From contig BDSL01000130.1 in assembly GCA_003116995.1 (NCBI GenBank), forward strand, positions 124,001 to 188,000: a stretch of 64,000 nucleotides of DNA, written 5' to 3'. Every line of letters starts with the position of its first letter. Within the stretch, counting starts at the first letter, position 1. The DNA comes from Yamagishiella unicocca. Lineage: Eukaryota > Chlorophyta > Chlorophyceae > Chlamydomonadales > Volvocaceae. Position numbers and translations under genes: made by a program. The notes under the pieces were generated by a model, which was given only the letters and a program-made list of their open reading frames with translations, did not search any database and had not been told where the DNA came from. Positions 34,490 to 45,700 of this stretch are shown piece after piece.

Positions 34490-35019
34490 TTAGAGGGCAA
34501 ATTGCGCAAATTATGAGGTCCCGTAAGCCGCAGTAATTAGTACTATGAGGCTGGAATTACGACGCAAGGAAGGATTATAATCGCCCGAATTCCGGGGTCG
34601 CGCGAGTACCGCGGCACGCGGGGTATCCGCCGCAGGTAACCCGACAAGAACACCAGCAGCGTGCAATATTTACATTTCTAAGCCGATCACCGGCCAGCGC
34701 GAATCTCGAATGCGAATAGGGAATCCTGTAAAACGGCCACAGTAACATGCATTGCTGCAGCGGCCTCAATCAATGACAGCCTAATGCTGCCTTAAACTAA
34801 ACGCAACCAACCCCGCCATGTCAAGTCATGGCTTAAAGTAGAAACCAAAGATAAGATACCAACGAATCCGCAATCAACCACGGAGATGGCCGAAAATACA
34901 CTGCAGGTCAAAAACGTCCTACACCCTCATTGGCGCCTTCGCCTTGCTCCCTCGACATAACAGAAATGCATAGTCATACAGGGGACACGTATGAAGTGGC
35001 AGCAGGTGCCGCAAGTGTA
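34490..35019. other. Spacer, no gene
   Basis: Nothing supported up to the satellite array. The last part (from about 35020) grades into degenerate satellite sequence. Confidence 0.4.
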
Positions 35020-36960
35020 CGCTACAACACACGGGCACTCTTCCCCAGCCAGGCCCCCAAGCCACCAGCACACGCCGCGCAGATAAACTCGGGTTTGCCG
35101 TCACGCACCCCCACAATACCATATTAGGCACTAGTTGGGCGCGGCGGTGGAAGCCTAGGGTCACGTACGGCAACGCACGGGCACTTTCCCCCTTCCAGCC
35201 CCGCCAGCAACAGAAGGAGCGGCTGAACCATCGAACGTGGGATTGCTCTCCTGGTTTAAGCCAGACCATCCCCCGCGCCATACCAGCTATGTAATACCAT
35301 ACTAGACACTAGTTGGGCGCGGCGGTGGAAGCCTAGGGTCACGTACGGCAACACACGGGCATTTTCCCTCTTCCAACCCCACCAGCATTAAAGGAGTGGC
35401 TGGACCACGGAAAGCGGAATTGCTGTTCTGGTTGAAGCCGGACCATCCTTCGCCCCATACCAGCTCTGTAACATCGTACTGGGTACTAGTTAGGCGCGGC
35501 GGTGGAAGCCTAGGGTCACGTACGGCAACGCACGGGCACTTTCCCCCTTCCAGCCCTGCCAGCAACAAGGGAGCGGCTGAGCCACGGAAAGCGGAATTGC
35601 TCTTCTGGTTGAAGCCGGACCATCCTCCACGCCATACCAGCTCTGTTATATCATACTAGGTACTAGTTATGCGCGGCGGTGGAAGCCTAGGGTCACGTAC
35701 GGCAACATACGGGCACTTCCCCCTTCCAGCCCCACCAGCAACAAGGGAGCGGCTGAACCACAAAAAGCGGAATTGCTGTTCTGGTTGAAGCCAGACCATC
35801 CTTCGACCCATACCAGCTATGAAATACCATACTAGGCACTAGTTGGGCGCGGCGGTGGAAGCCTAGGGTCACGTACGGCAACATACGGGCACTTTCCCCC
35901 TTCCAGCCCCACCAGCAACAAGGGAGCGGCTGAACCACAAAAAGCGGAATTGCTGTTCTGGTTGAAGCCAGACCATCCTTCGCCCCATACCAGCTATGAA
36001 ATACCATACTAGGCACTAGTTGGGCGCGGCGGTGGAAGCCTAGGGTCACGTACGGCAACATACGGGCACTTCCCCCTTCCAGCCCCACCAGCAACAAGGG
36101 AGCGGCTGAACCACAAAAAGCGGAATTGCTGTTCTGGTTGAAGCCAGACCATCCTTCGCCCCATACCAGCTATGAAATACCATACTAGGCACTAGTTATG
36201 CGCGGCGGTGGAAGCCTAGGGTCACGTACGGCAACATACGGGCACTTCCCCCTTCCAGCCCCACCAGCAACAAGGGAGCGGCTGAACCACAAAAAGCGGA
36301 ATTGCTGTTCTGGTTGAAGCCAGACCATCCTTCGCCCCATACCAGCTATGAAATACCATACTAGGCACTAGTTGGGCGCGGCGGTGGAAGCCTCGGGTCA
36401 CGTACGGCAACATACGGGCACTTTCCCCCTTCCAGCCCCACCAGCAACAAGGGAGCGGCTGAACCACAAAAAGCGGAATTGCTGTTCTGGTTGAAGCCAG
36501 ACCATCCTTCGCCCCATACCAGCTATGAAATACCATACTAGGCACTAGTTGGGCGCGGCGGTGGAAGCCTAGGGTCACGTACGGCAACATACGGGCACTT
36601 TCCCCCTTCCAGCCCCACCAGCAACAAGGGAGCGGCTGAACCACAAAAAGCGGAATTGCTGTTCTGGTTGAAGCCAGACCATCCTTCGCCCCATACCAGC
36701 TATGAAATACCATACTAGGCACTAGTTGGGCGCGGCGGTGGAAGCCTAGGGTCACGAACGGCAACACACGGGCACTTTCCCCCTTCCAGCCCCGCCAGCA
36801 ATAAAGGAGTGGCTGAACCACGGAAAGCGGAATTGCTCTTGTGGTTTCAGCCAGATCAACCCTCGCGCCATATTAGCTATGAAATACCATACTAGGCACT
36901 AGTTGGACGCGGCGATGGAAGCCTAGGGTCACGTACGTCAACACACGGGCACGTCCCCCC
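35020..36960. repeat. 177-bp satellite array, 11 units
   Basis: Eleven head-to-tail units. Their common word gcggcggtgg (gcggcgatgg in the last) starts at 35141, 35319, 35496, 35673, 35849, 36026, 36202, 36378, 36555, 36732 and 36909, giving periods of 176-178 bp. Inner units are almost identical; end units are more diverged, as expected for homogenisation by unequal exchange. 177 is a multiple of three, so long - strand frames run through several units; these are not genes. Confidence 0.95.
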
Positions 36961-37600
36961 ACCTGACACGATCCTGCATTGTGACACATTACCTTTTGCC
37001 ACTTACTGACCTTTCCTTCGCTTTCCCCCTTCGGTTTATGCGGGCGACTTGCCCTCGCCAGCTGAACGACCTTGCGATGGGCTGCACGCTGAACAGGTTT
37101 TGCGATTCGCTTTCCTCCCCTCCCGGCGCGCGCCACCTCCACCGCGTCGTCCCTGTCGCCCAGCTGCCCGGCGGTTTCTTAAGTGTGGGCCCAGACTGTG
37201 TCGACGCCATGAGTGCTAGCATGGCGTCTGGAGCTGATGCTGCCTTCGCAGAGGTGGTGGTGAGGACGACAGCTTTGTCCTCGGTGCAGACAACGAGCGT
37301 AGTGTTACGTGTCCACCAAAGACTTCAAATCCAACTATATCCTTGCATGTGTTAAGAGAAATCCTGCGCTGTCTTATGTGTTGGCAGTCTTGTGTTAACT
37401 GTAAAGGACATCATCGCGAAAGTCGTATTCTTGAGCAACCTCTATCGTTACATGAAAGCCGCTGCAACTCTGGCGGGGCGCAATTGGAAATGCAAAGTGT
37501 AATGGAAATTACAGTGAATTGCCAAGGAAAGCCGTAGAGTCGTAGCACGTGGGCAGTACAATCCAATTCCAGCAAATTCCAGCGAATTCGCGCGACTTCC
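36961..37600. other. Spacer between satellite and recombinase fragment
   Basis: A + frame at 36981-37355 has no recognisable domain. No exon chain seen. Confidence 0.4.
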
Positions 37601-37609
37601 GGGGCATAT

Positions 37610-38040
37610 GCCATGGGTCGCGCGTGGAACACCGACGCGACTCCCCGGGCCTTGTGGCCATCCCAATCCCGGAACAACGGCTCCTCTGGTGCCCACTGCG
37701 CCCCCGCCAGGAACCGCCGCAACAGCGCCGCCGGGCACACCTCCGACCGCCCGGCCGTTAGCACGACCACGTCCCCTTCCCGGAACTGGTCGTTATTCCG
37801 CTTGCTCAGAAACAACTCCGCACGGTCCTCCTCCACGCGCACATCCCGTACAAGGAGCCGCTGCGCGTCATTGTACCGCAGGAACCCCACAAAGCGCACC
37901 ATCACGTACGTTGCTATCATGAGGTCGTGCAAGCCACCTTCCAACAGCAACTGCACAATCGCCCCCGCATCCTCCAACGTCAGCGGTTCTTTCCGGTTGC
38001 GCACCGCCCTGGGCAGTGCTCCGCGCGGCCTCCCAGCCAC
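37610..38040 (-). pseudogene. Tyrosine-recombinase catalytic-domain fragment, copy 1
   Basis: The - frame encodes RNRKEPLTLEDAGAIVQLL, YVMVRFVGFLRYND and FLSKRNNDQFREGDVV, and ends near HARPMAYA. FLRYND carries the first catalytic Arg expected of tyrosine recombinases of DIRS/Crypton-type algal elements. The second catalytic box (HxxR) and Tyr are missing. The frame continues past 37600 only into unrelated sequence. Confidence 0.6.
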
Positions 38041-38269
38041 CCCTGTAGATCGTTTCTACTAGGGGTCTCCCTTCCGCACATTCCGCCAGGTGGAAATGCG
38101 GTCCGTTAGCGGCTATTTCTCCAGTCCTTAGACAAACTTCTGCTGCGTGGCCTACCCGCGGCCGATCCTAATTTTAGGTGCCGGGGGCTTCGGTTGTGCA
38201 CTCGGCCAGGCGGACATGCGGCACTTCGCGACTGTTTCTTCGGCAACTATTCGAATATTTAAGCACAAT

Positions 38270-41200
38270 GTGAGAGTCACAAGGGAGGTGGAGAATGCGA
38301 GAGTTACAAGGGAGGTTGAGCACCTACGATGGGCCCTGATGGGCCAGACACCGACCACAGATCACTGAGCAAGAGAGCCCGCCCTCACCGGCCAGGAAGG
38401 GGCAAAAGCCAAAGACAGCCAAAACGAACACACGGAGAAGGCAGCACGCACAACTCATAGCACGGGGGAGAAACGCAAACGTGTCCAGAAAACACGAACC
38501 ACCTGCACCAAGCCGGCAGCGAGACGCGAGCAGGAGCGCGACCCGACAGAACGGGGGCCCCAGGCCCCACAACCCGAAGTCACCCACAAAACCGCACCCG
38601 GGTCGACCGTCGGGCAGCCCTGCGGCACCCGGGCGGCCAGTGAAGACCACCTCCCCCGCCAACGAGGCGGCGAGGAAGGGCTGGTCGCCGGGACGGCTCC
38701 CCACCCGCGGGGGCCAGCCCCAGCTCGGCAAACGCACTGAGGCGGGCCCAGAAGTCGGCCGTCACCGCTGCACACACCCGCATGCGCCCCCCTGGGGTCC
38801 CAGCCTGCACCCGAAACAGGAGGCGTAGCCCCAAGCCCAATGCGGCGACGGCAGCCAAGCACACCACATCACAAACAACATGGTTCTACCTCTTGGTCTG
38901 GAACCACTGTAACCGTTACAACAACAAGCGTGGGCGCACCTCCAAGGGGGCCAACCCAGCCACAAAGGCTGCGAGAACAAGACAACCGCACCCCCCATCG
39001 CCTCCACAAGCTCGTCGCGCAGCGATAAGGCCACCACGCGCTCCCAAAACATGGTGGCGACGGCGGTCCGTGGCCATCGACGCCCCGCACGGGCAGGGGG
39101 TCGTGGGCGTGGGTCGTGGACCCCCGCGCCAGCAGGGCCGCGTGCATGGGGAAGCCATGGAACCCGTTAATGGCGAGCCGCCAGAGGGGCTCCTTGTGCA
39201 TGTTGTCCCAGCGAAGACGCCAGAGGCGCACGAGAGTGGCCCGAAACTCCAGGAGGGCCGAGGCCTGGGCCGCCGGGGGGAGGGGAACCTCCCAGGCCTT
39301 CTGAAGGAAGGCCGTATGCTTAGCCGCCAGAGCAGTGAAGGCTGAGCCCAGCTGCAGGAGGGTAGCCGACTTGACGGTGAGGGAGACGACGGGGATGGCC
39401 ACGGGACCGACCCGCCACCCGACGCAACGGGCCAGGCGGGCCCAGGCGTCCGTGGCGGGGGGGGGGGCGCAGCCGCGCCCCCCGGGGCCGCCAGGACGAG
39501 GAGGGCCGCGAGAGCCCAGGCAACGGGAAGGCGGTCAATGAGGGCGTCGATGCGGGCCAGACCCGTGGCCCCATCCCGCATCGAGGCCGGGACGGGGTGG
39601 GCGGGGGAGAGGTGGAGGACGTCGCGAAGGACGTCGAACCGCAGGTACTCTGTACAGCGCATGAAAGGGGGCCCCCCGGTAGCGGCGATGGCGAGGGCCG
39701 CCGGGACCCGGCCCAGGGCACGGAAGCACTGGATGGCGGCGCCCACGGTATCCAACCCACGCAGCTGTATGAGGTCGGGGAAGTCGGCCTCGAGGCCCCG
39801 GCCGGTGGCGTTGACCAAGAAAGGGTTGCCCCATAGGGGCGCCCGGAAGCACCAGGGGCCCGGGGCGGCCAGGGTGGGGTCCAGGAGGGTGATGGGCGGG
39901 AGGTGGGCGAGCGCCACGTGCAGCTGGACGAGCGCCGGGGAGCCCCGCGGGAGGGGCCGGCCGAGCACCAGGAGGTCGGCGGTGGAGCGGGCGTCGCCGG
40001 GGAGGGGCAGGAGGCAGAGGGGGTGGGCCGCGGGGTGGCCGTGGCGCAGTAGGGTGAGGAGGAGCTGGGGCCACTGGGGGGAGGACGGCAGGAGGCCACA
40101 CGCGCCGACCAGGCCCCGCACGGCCAGAACGGCATGGCGAGCCCGCACGTGTGCTTCGAGGGGGAGGCGGCGGAAGCCGCCGGCGGAGGTGGGCAGGGCG
40201 AGGTAGAGCAGGCCGGCTCCGGCGGGCACACGGTTGGTGCGGGCCTGATGCGCGGCGGGGGTGCAGCGGCGGTCGACGAAGGCGCCGGTGGTGGCCTGGA
40301 GGGCCGCCCACAGGCGGGGGGGGGAGGCTGACGAACTCCATGTGGTAGAGGACACGGCTGATGGCATAGCCCGAGGCGGCGAAGGCGCGGCCGAAGGCGG
40401 AGAGGGGCAGGGTGGCGGCACGCTGCAGGCGGCCGTAGACCCGGTCGAGGTCCACAGGGTACGGTCCCGGGGCGCCAGCGGTGAAGGTGACGCCCAGGGT
40501 GGAGACGGAGGGGACGACAGCGAGGCGGGGCGCCAGGCCGGCGTCGGGGGCGGCCAGGGGGACGGCGGGGAGGGGCACTGGCGGCCGTGGGGCAGGCAGG
40601 GAGCGGGGCGGCGGCAGGGCAGGCACGGGGGCCACCGGACAGGGGCAGGAACTTCACTTTGCGGAGGACCCGACGCGGCGTGGAAGGTGTCCATGGCGGC
40701 CAGGAAGCGGGGACGTCCGCGGCGTCCCGGAGGAGGGGGGTGCAGTCGTCCGCATACTGGGAGGCGGTGAGGCGGAGGTCGGCGAGGGAGATGCCGATGG
40801 TTTCGTGCTGCAGCCAGGAGAGGAGGGCCTGGCTGGGAGCGAGGTAGAGGAGGGGCGCGTCCGGACAACCTTGTCGAACACCGGCAGTGATGGGAACCCA
40901 GCCCGACAGGTGGCCATTGACGAGGGCGGTGTAGCGGGTGCCCAGCAGCAGGCGTTGCACCCAGGCAAGGCAGCCAGGGCCCACATCCATGGCATCCAGG
41001 CGTTCCAGGAGGAAGACGCGGTCCACCATATCGTAGGCCTTCTGGAAGTCCAGGAACACCACCGCACGGAGGAGGGCGGGCAGGAGTTGGAGGAGCAGGA
41101 CGGAGTCCGAGATGCGCCGGTGCTGCAGGAAGGCCGTCTGCACTGGGTCAATCGTATCCCCGAGGACGGGGAGAAGGCGGCGGGCCAGGACCCGGGCCAG

Positions 41201-41500
41201 GGTCCGGTAGTCGGTGTCCAAGAGGGTGATGGGGCGGTAGTTGGCGGGGAGGGTGGGGTCCTGGTCTTTGAAGGAGGTGATGACCCCGTCCAGGAAGCCG
41301 GCGGGCGCCCGGTCGGTGCCGCCAAGGCCGACCACTGGAAAAGATAAGCCAGCACTAGGGGCCCCAGGACCAGATGACAAGTTCGAGCCGGTATGCAAAA
41401 CAGCGGGTTCCCCACAAGGATAGCAACCCAGGTAAGCCTGGGTACACCGAGGCCAGTCAAGTCAAGGACAGCACGCGATCCCATCCTTCACACGCCCGTC
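38270..41500 (-). mobile_element. L1-like non-LTR retrotransposon, 5'-truncated (N2)
   Basis: The - strand encodes a reverse transcriptase. Motifs in order are ITSFKDQDPTLPANYRPITL, FLDFQKAYD, GVRQGCPDAPLLY and ASQYADD (catalytic Asp-Asp). Downstream come an LGVTF segment and a C-terminal Cys/His region (PCPCG...FWERVVALSLRDE). The reading frame must change at least twice after YADD (near 40.7 and 39.5 kb), so the copy is inactive. The endonuclease domain is absent, so it is 5'-truncated at about 41.5 kb. The 3' end (low coordinates) has two tandem copies of a ctcccttgtgactctc-type motif. Confidence 0.85.
39320..41398 (-). pseudogene. Reverse transcriptase ORF of N2
   Basis: Longest open stretch of the N2 element. 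It contains fingers/palm motifs up to YADD in frame. After about 40700 the family-like sequence continues in another frame (AAMDTFHAASG; then STLGVTFTAG), so the open frame beyond YADD is mostly Pro/Arg-rich shadow. The product would be the retrotransposon polymerase; it is not functional as it stands. Confidence 0.7.
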
Positions 41501-41584
41501 CGTCCACGCATACTAAACCGAAAATAACATACACGATTACCTGCTTCACGAAGAAGACTCTTGTAACCGTCGCAGTCTGCTTTG

Positions 41585-42080
41585 TCCATCTCGATGTCCC
41601 TGGCCACAACATCTGTGGCAACACTTGCATGATGAACAGGCGACACCTCCAGCTCGGCAGCCACGAATAGGCGGGTCCCATTTCACCAGCTACGCCGCTC
41701 CGGCTGACATGGGGTCCCTTGGGTGGATCATCCCCGACATGAGGCGAATGCGCTCTTCCTATATCGCCTAGGACGTGCCGTGCGCATCAACACGGCTGGC
41801 CAGCCGGCTTGCCCTTGCAGTGTGGTTAGGAAAAAAGTAAGAAGAGGCGTAAGAGAGGCGCAAACACGTCCAATCATCCGCATTTACAAGGTGAGGTGCG
41901 GCATGCCTCGCGGCGCCCGCTAGGGGCCTGGCGTGCGGGCACGGTGGAGGGCGCCCGCCACCAGGTGTCCAGCCCTCCCGCCTGTGACTCTGTCTAGCAT
42001 TATCTGGGGCAAATGGTTGCCACCAAATTCGGGCAGTCAACCAACGCCAGTAAAGGAAAAACACTGCACCTCGGCAGCGT
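41585..42080. repeat. Dispersed block also at 19330, 31850 and 61288
   Basis: Starts ccatctcgatgtccc and carries on through a conserved segment with tatatcgcctaggacgtgcc and, near 42090, a short + frame RDQLDQVKELNGHHAVIRP. Present four times in the window, twice upstream of family genes and twice 3' of PFAS. Confidence 0.8.
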
Positions 42081-42775
42081 GTGGAAGTTAAGCGTGATCA
42101 ACTCGACCAAGTAAAGGAGCTGAATGGCCATCACGCTGTGATCCGACCATGCACCGAACGCGCCCCAGCTCCAGCGGTAAGTAGCCTACCCCTCTGCTAC
42201 CCGTCCCCAAGCTACCCAACCAACGCAACTACTGCGACGAAGCTATTGGGAACATGGTCGCCTCGCAAAGGCGGCACGATATGTATGGCCGTGGAAGACG
42301 TTTTCCGCTTCCCAGTCCTCAAAACAGTCAAATTTTTTACCATGGTCCAAGCATGGCGGCAGCGGATGCAGAGCGCGACGGCGGATCAGCGGACCCCCGC
42401 GCCTGTCACCTCGCAAAGCCAGGCCACGAGTCTCGCCTGCGGGCACGCGCAATTCGTCGCGCCCCGCGGCTTCTCATCACTCCCATTCCCCTCGGTGCGG
42501 CCACCGCGCGCACAACCCCGTCCACATTATCACCACACCCACTCCCAAGTTCGACTGCCTAAACCAGCTGCAACCTACCTATGCGCGCCCACGCGTGTCT
42601 GCCCAACTAAACCCTCGAGGCGGCTCCTAGGCAACGCTCCCCTCGAACAACAAGCTCCCAGCTGCGACGATCACGTCCCACGCCCTACGTTCACCGCCGC
42701 CGACCCTGGCTCTGGGCCAGGCCCGAGGCCCGCGACCGCAGCAGCACCGGTGTGGCGCACCTGCCACCAAGTTGT

Positions 42776-45700
42776 TTACTTGGACACGGTGCGGTTCGTC
42801 TCGGCCCACTCGCGGGCGTTCTGGAACAGCTTAATCCACGGCGCCGGGCCCTTGGGGTCCAGGCCCAGGCTGGACGGCACGTACGGCAGCTGCCACGTGA
42901 GGAAGCAGCGCTCGGGGTGGGGCATCATGGCCAGGTGGCGGCCGTCTTCAGAGCACAGGCCGGCGATGCCAATGGGCGAGCCGTTGGGGTTGGCGGGGTA
43001 GACCTCCGTGGGCTCCGCATCCGCGTCCACGTACCTGGATGAGGTGGAGGCGAGCGAGCAGGGATTGGTTGGTTTCGGAGGAAGCGAGGGCAACAAGGAA
43101 TATACCTGCTTTCGCAACGCAGTAGCACACGGAAGCGGCAGACACCCAAAGCCGCCGACCACTCCAACAGGCAACCGCCAGCTCGGATACTCACTGGATG
43201 GGCGCCAGGCCCTTGCCCAGCACATCAGCCTGGACCTGGTCGTCGGGGAACAGGCATTTGCCCTCGCCGTGCGCGCACCACACGCCGGCCACGGTGCCCT
43301 CCATGCCCTTGAGCAGGACGGACGGGCTCTTGCCGATGCGGACCTAGCGGCGAGGAGAGGGGGCAGATCCACGGTCAGCCACAGAACGGCAAGGCAAGGC
43401 CAAGGCGAGGCAAGCCCCTTCTTACACCACAAGTCCCACAGCAAGGCCTTTAGAGAGGATCCGCATCCAATTACCCGATTCCAAGCATAATATGGCCAAG
43501 GAAACCGCCCGAGAGGAACCGCAAAGTAGTTATACCTGCACATAGCGGCTCTCGAAACGGCCGCTGCTGTTGTGCACAAAGCGCGGCTGGCGGGTGTCGG
43601 TGATCTGCTTAGCGCCCGGGGCGGGAACCCAGCCCAGCAGCGCCATCAGCTGGCAGCCGTTGCAGATGCCTAGCGACCAGGTGTCGGCGCGGTTGTAGAA
43701 GGTCTTGAACTGCGACAGCAGGCGGTCGTTGAAGCGGATGGTGCCCGCCCAGCCCTTGGCGGAGTCCAGGACGTCGGCGTAGCTGAAGCCGCCCACGAAG
43801 ATGATGCCCTGCGTGGGTGGGTGAGTGGGTGGGTGTGCGGTAGTCGGATGAACGGCTCCGATTACCCGATTACCGACACCTTATGGCCCAGTCGAGTAGC
43901 ACGGCCAGCAAGACCGGTGCGAGGACGAGGCTTAAACTAGGGGTGCTCATTCAACCAACGCAGCTCGGTGCACGTCCACCATGAGTTAGGAGCCAAAGCC
44001 GAAGCAGAACCTGAAGCCCAATCGCACCTGGAAGGTGTCCAGGGTGGCACGGCCGTTGATGAGATCGCTCATGGTGATATCCCACGGCTCCATGCCGGCA
44101 GCATAGGCGGCGGCAGCCATCTCGCGGTCGCCGTTGGAGCCCTCCTCGCGAAGGATGGCCACGCGGACCTGAGCACCGGCGGTGAGGCAACGTCAACGTC
44201 AGAAATATGGCGCGTTTTGGATCCAGGGTGACCATCCACGCAAACAAGGCGGGGAGGGAAAGAATGCGTTGTCCTCGTGTGACGCCTGGGACCCAGTCAT
44301 GTCCGCCGCTTGTAAATCACTGCCCCTTACAGCCGACCCCAGCCGCAGATCCCCAAGCTGCGCACTGCGCGCGCGCACCTTGTCCGAGGCAGCCAGCTTC
44401 TCAGCGGGGGTGAAGGTAGGCGTGAAGGGCAGCACCCACTTGGGCGCCTTGGCGGTCTTAAGGCCCGCCTGCTCCTGAGCAACGCACTCCTCGGCGCTCT
44501 GCAGGCGCTCCAGCACGAACGAGGTCTCCTCCCACACGTCGCGCAGCGCGGCAACGTCGCCAGTGATGGCGGCGGCGCCGGCCACCTTGAGCTCAACGGC
44601 GCGGCCCGACGAGACCTGCGTCGTAGCCACATACGAGGTAGACGGCGCCAAAACAAGTCATAAGACAAGGTTTAAAGAGGACTGCGGTAGTGCGACAATG
44701 GGGCGTCAGGCTGCTCACGTCTCCATAGCGAAATGGTAGACGAGACGGCGCGAAATCGAGTCATTAAGACAAGGTTTATGCGGGAGGTAAAAACAAGCGC
44801 AGGGGACCCTAACGAAGGGAGGACGCCACGCCGGAGGACGAACGCACCTTGCCGATGACGGCAGCGGCGATGCCGTGCTTGGCGTAGGTGGCGACGACGG
44901 CCTGCTCGCTACCGGCAGCCACCTCCAGGACCAGGCCCAGCTCTTCAGAGTACAGGGTGCCCATGGCGCCGTGGGACTTGTCGTCGGCGTGCGCGGGCAG
45001 CGGCAGGTCCGCCGAAATACCGCAGTTGCCGGCGACTGCGTGGCAGGGAGGCAAAGCAAGTCCGGAGGGCGCTCGCTTAAGATACGACTGGGCAACGACT
45101 TGGACCGATACAGCCGGCATGCGCACTAGGCGAGGCCCCGTGGCGCCAGCAGCATGCGTACAGGGAGATGCATCGGACAAACAGTAGTTCCTTCTGGCCG
45201 GGTGTTGTCCAGCCCTTGCGCCGCGTGCGGGCCCCCACTCACAAGCCATCTCCAGCAGCGCGGTGGCAATTCCGCCGTCCGAGATGTCGTGGCCAGCCGA
45301 CAGCTGGCCGGAAGCCACCAGCGACTGGGTCGCCTCCCACATGCCGCGCAGCGTCTCCGACGACACGTCGGGGCAGTCGTTGCCCAGCTGGTTGTACGCC
45401 TGGGCCAGCGCCGAGCCGCCCATGCGGCGGCGGCCAACGCCGAGGTCCACATGCACCAACACGCCCTTGTCGCCGAGCTTGAGGTCGGGGGTCACCACCT
45501 GGGTGATGTCGGGGCAGCCCACGTAGGAGGAGACGACCAGGTTGCCCGGCGCCATGACGGTCTCGCCGCCGGCGGCCGCAGCCATGGACAGCGAGCCCTT
45601 GCCGCCGTCGCAGGCCATGCCCAGGTCGATCATGGTGTCCCGCAGCAAGATAGCGGCGTCCCACATGGCGGCGCCCTCGTGCTTCATCTTCGCGGCGTAC

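Larger units (their letters stand above)
37610..44310. repeat. Segmental duplication (partner 57510-64000)
   Basis: The order recombinase fragment, L1-like element, 90-bp block, PFAS 3' end is the same as at 57510-64000. Coordinate offset is about 19.9 kb on the left and 19.69 kb across PFAS. Near-identity across PFAS introns indicates a recent event. The two blocks differ mainly at the 5' end of the L1-like element (about 40.9-41.6 kb versus 60.9-61.2 kb). Confidence 0.88.

Noticed and set aside
35020..36960. CRISPR array or repeat-protein gene
   Set aside because: Units are directly adjacent with no unique spacers, so not CRISPR. The protein frame exists only because 177 is a multiple of three and has no start context or domain.
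39538..40770. Gly/Arg-rich + strand frames over the L1-like element (also 59422-60655)
   Set aside because: Antisense shadows of GC-rich retrotransposon sequence; no homology or splice signals of their own.
38916..40868. 650-codon - strand Pro/Arg-rich frame across the L1-like element
   Set aside because: Only parts of it match retroelement protein; most of its length is an out-of-frame shadow of the decayed polyprotein.
42081..43001. 306-codon + strand frame overlapping the PFAS last exon (also 61832-62695)
   Set aside because: Its right half is antisense to the PFAS C-terminal exon, whose - strand reading has the conserved glutaminase motifs.
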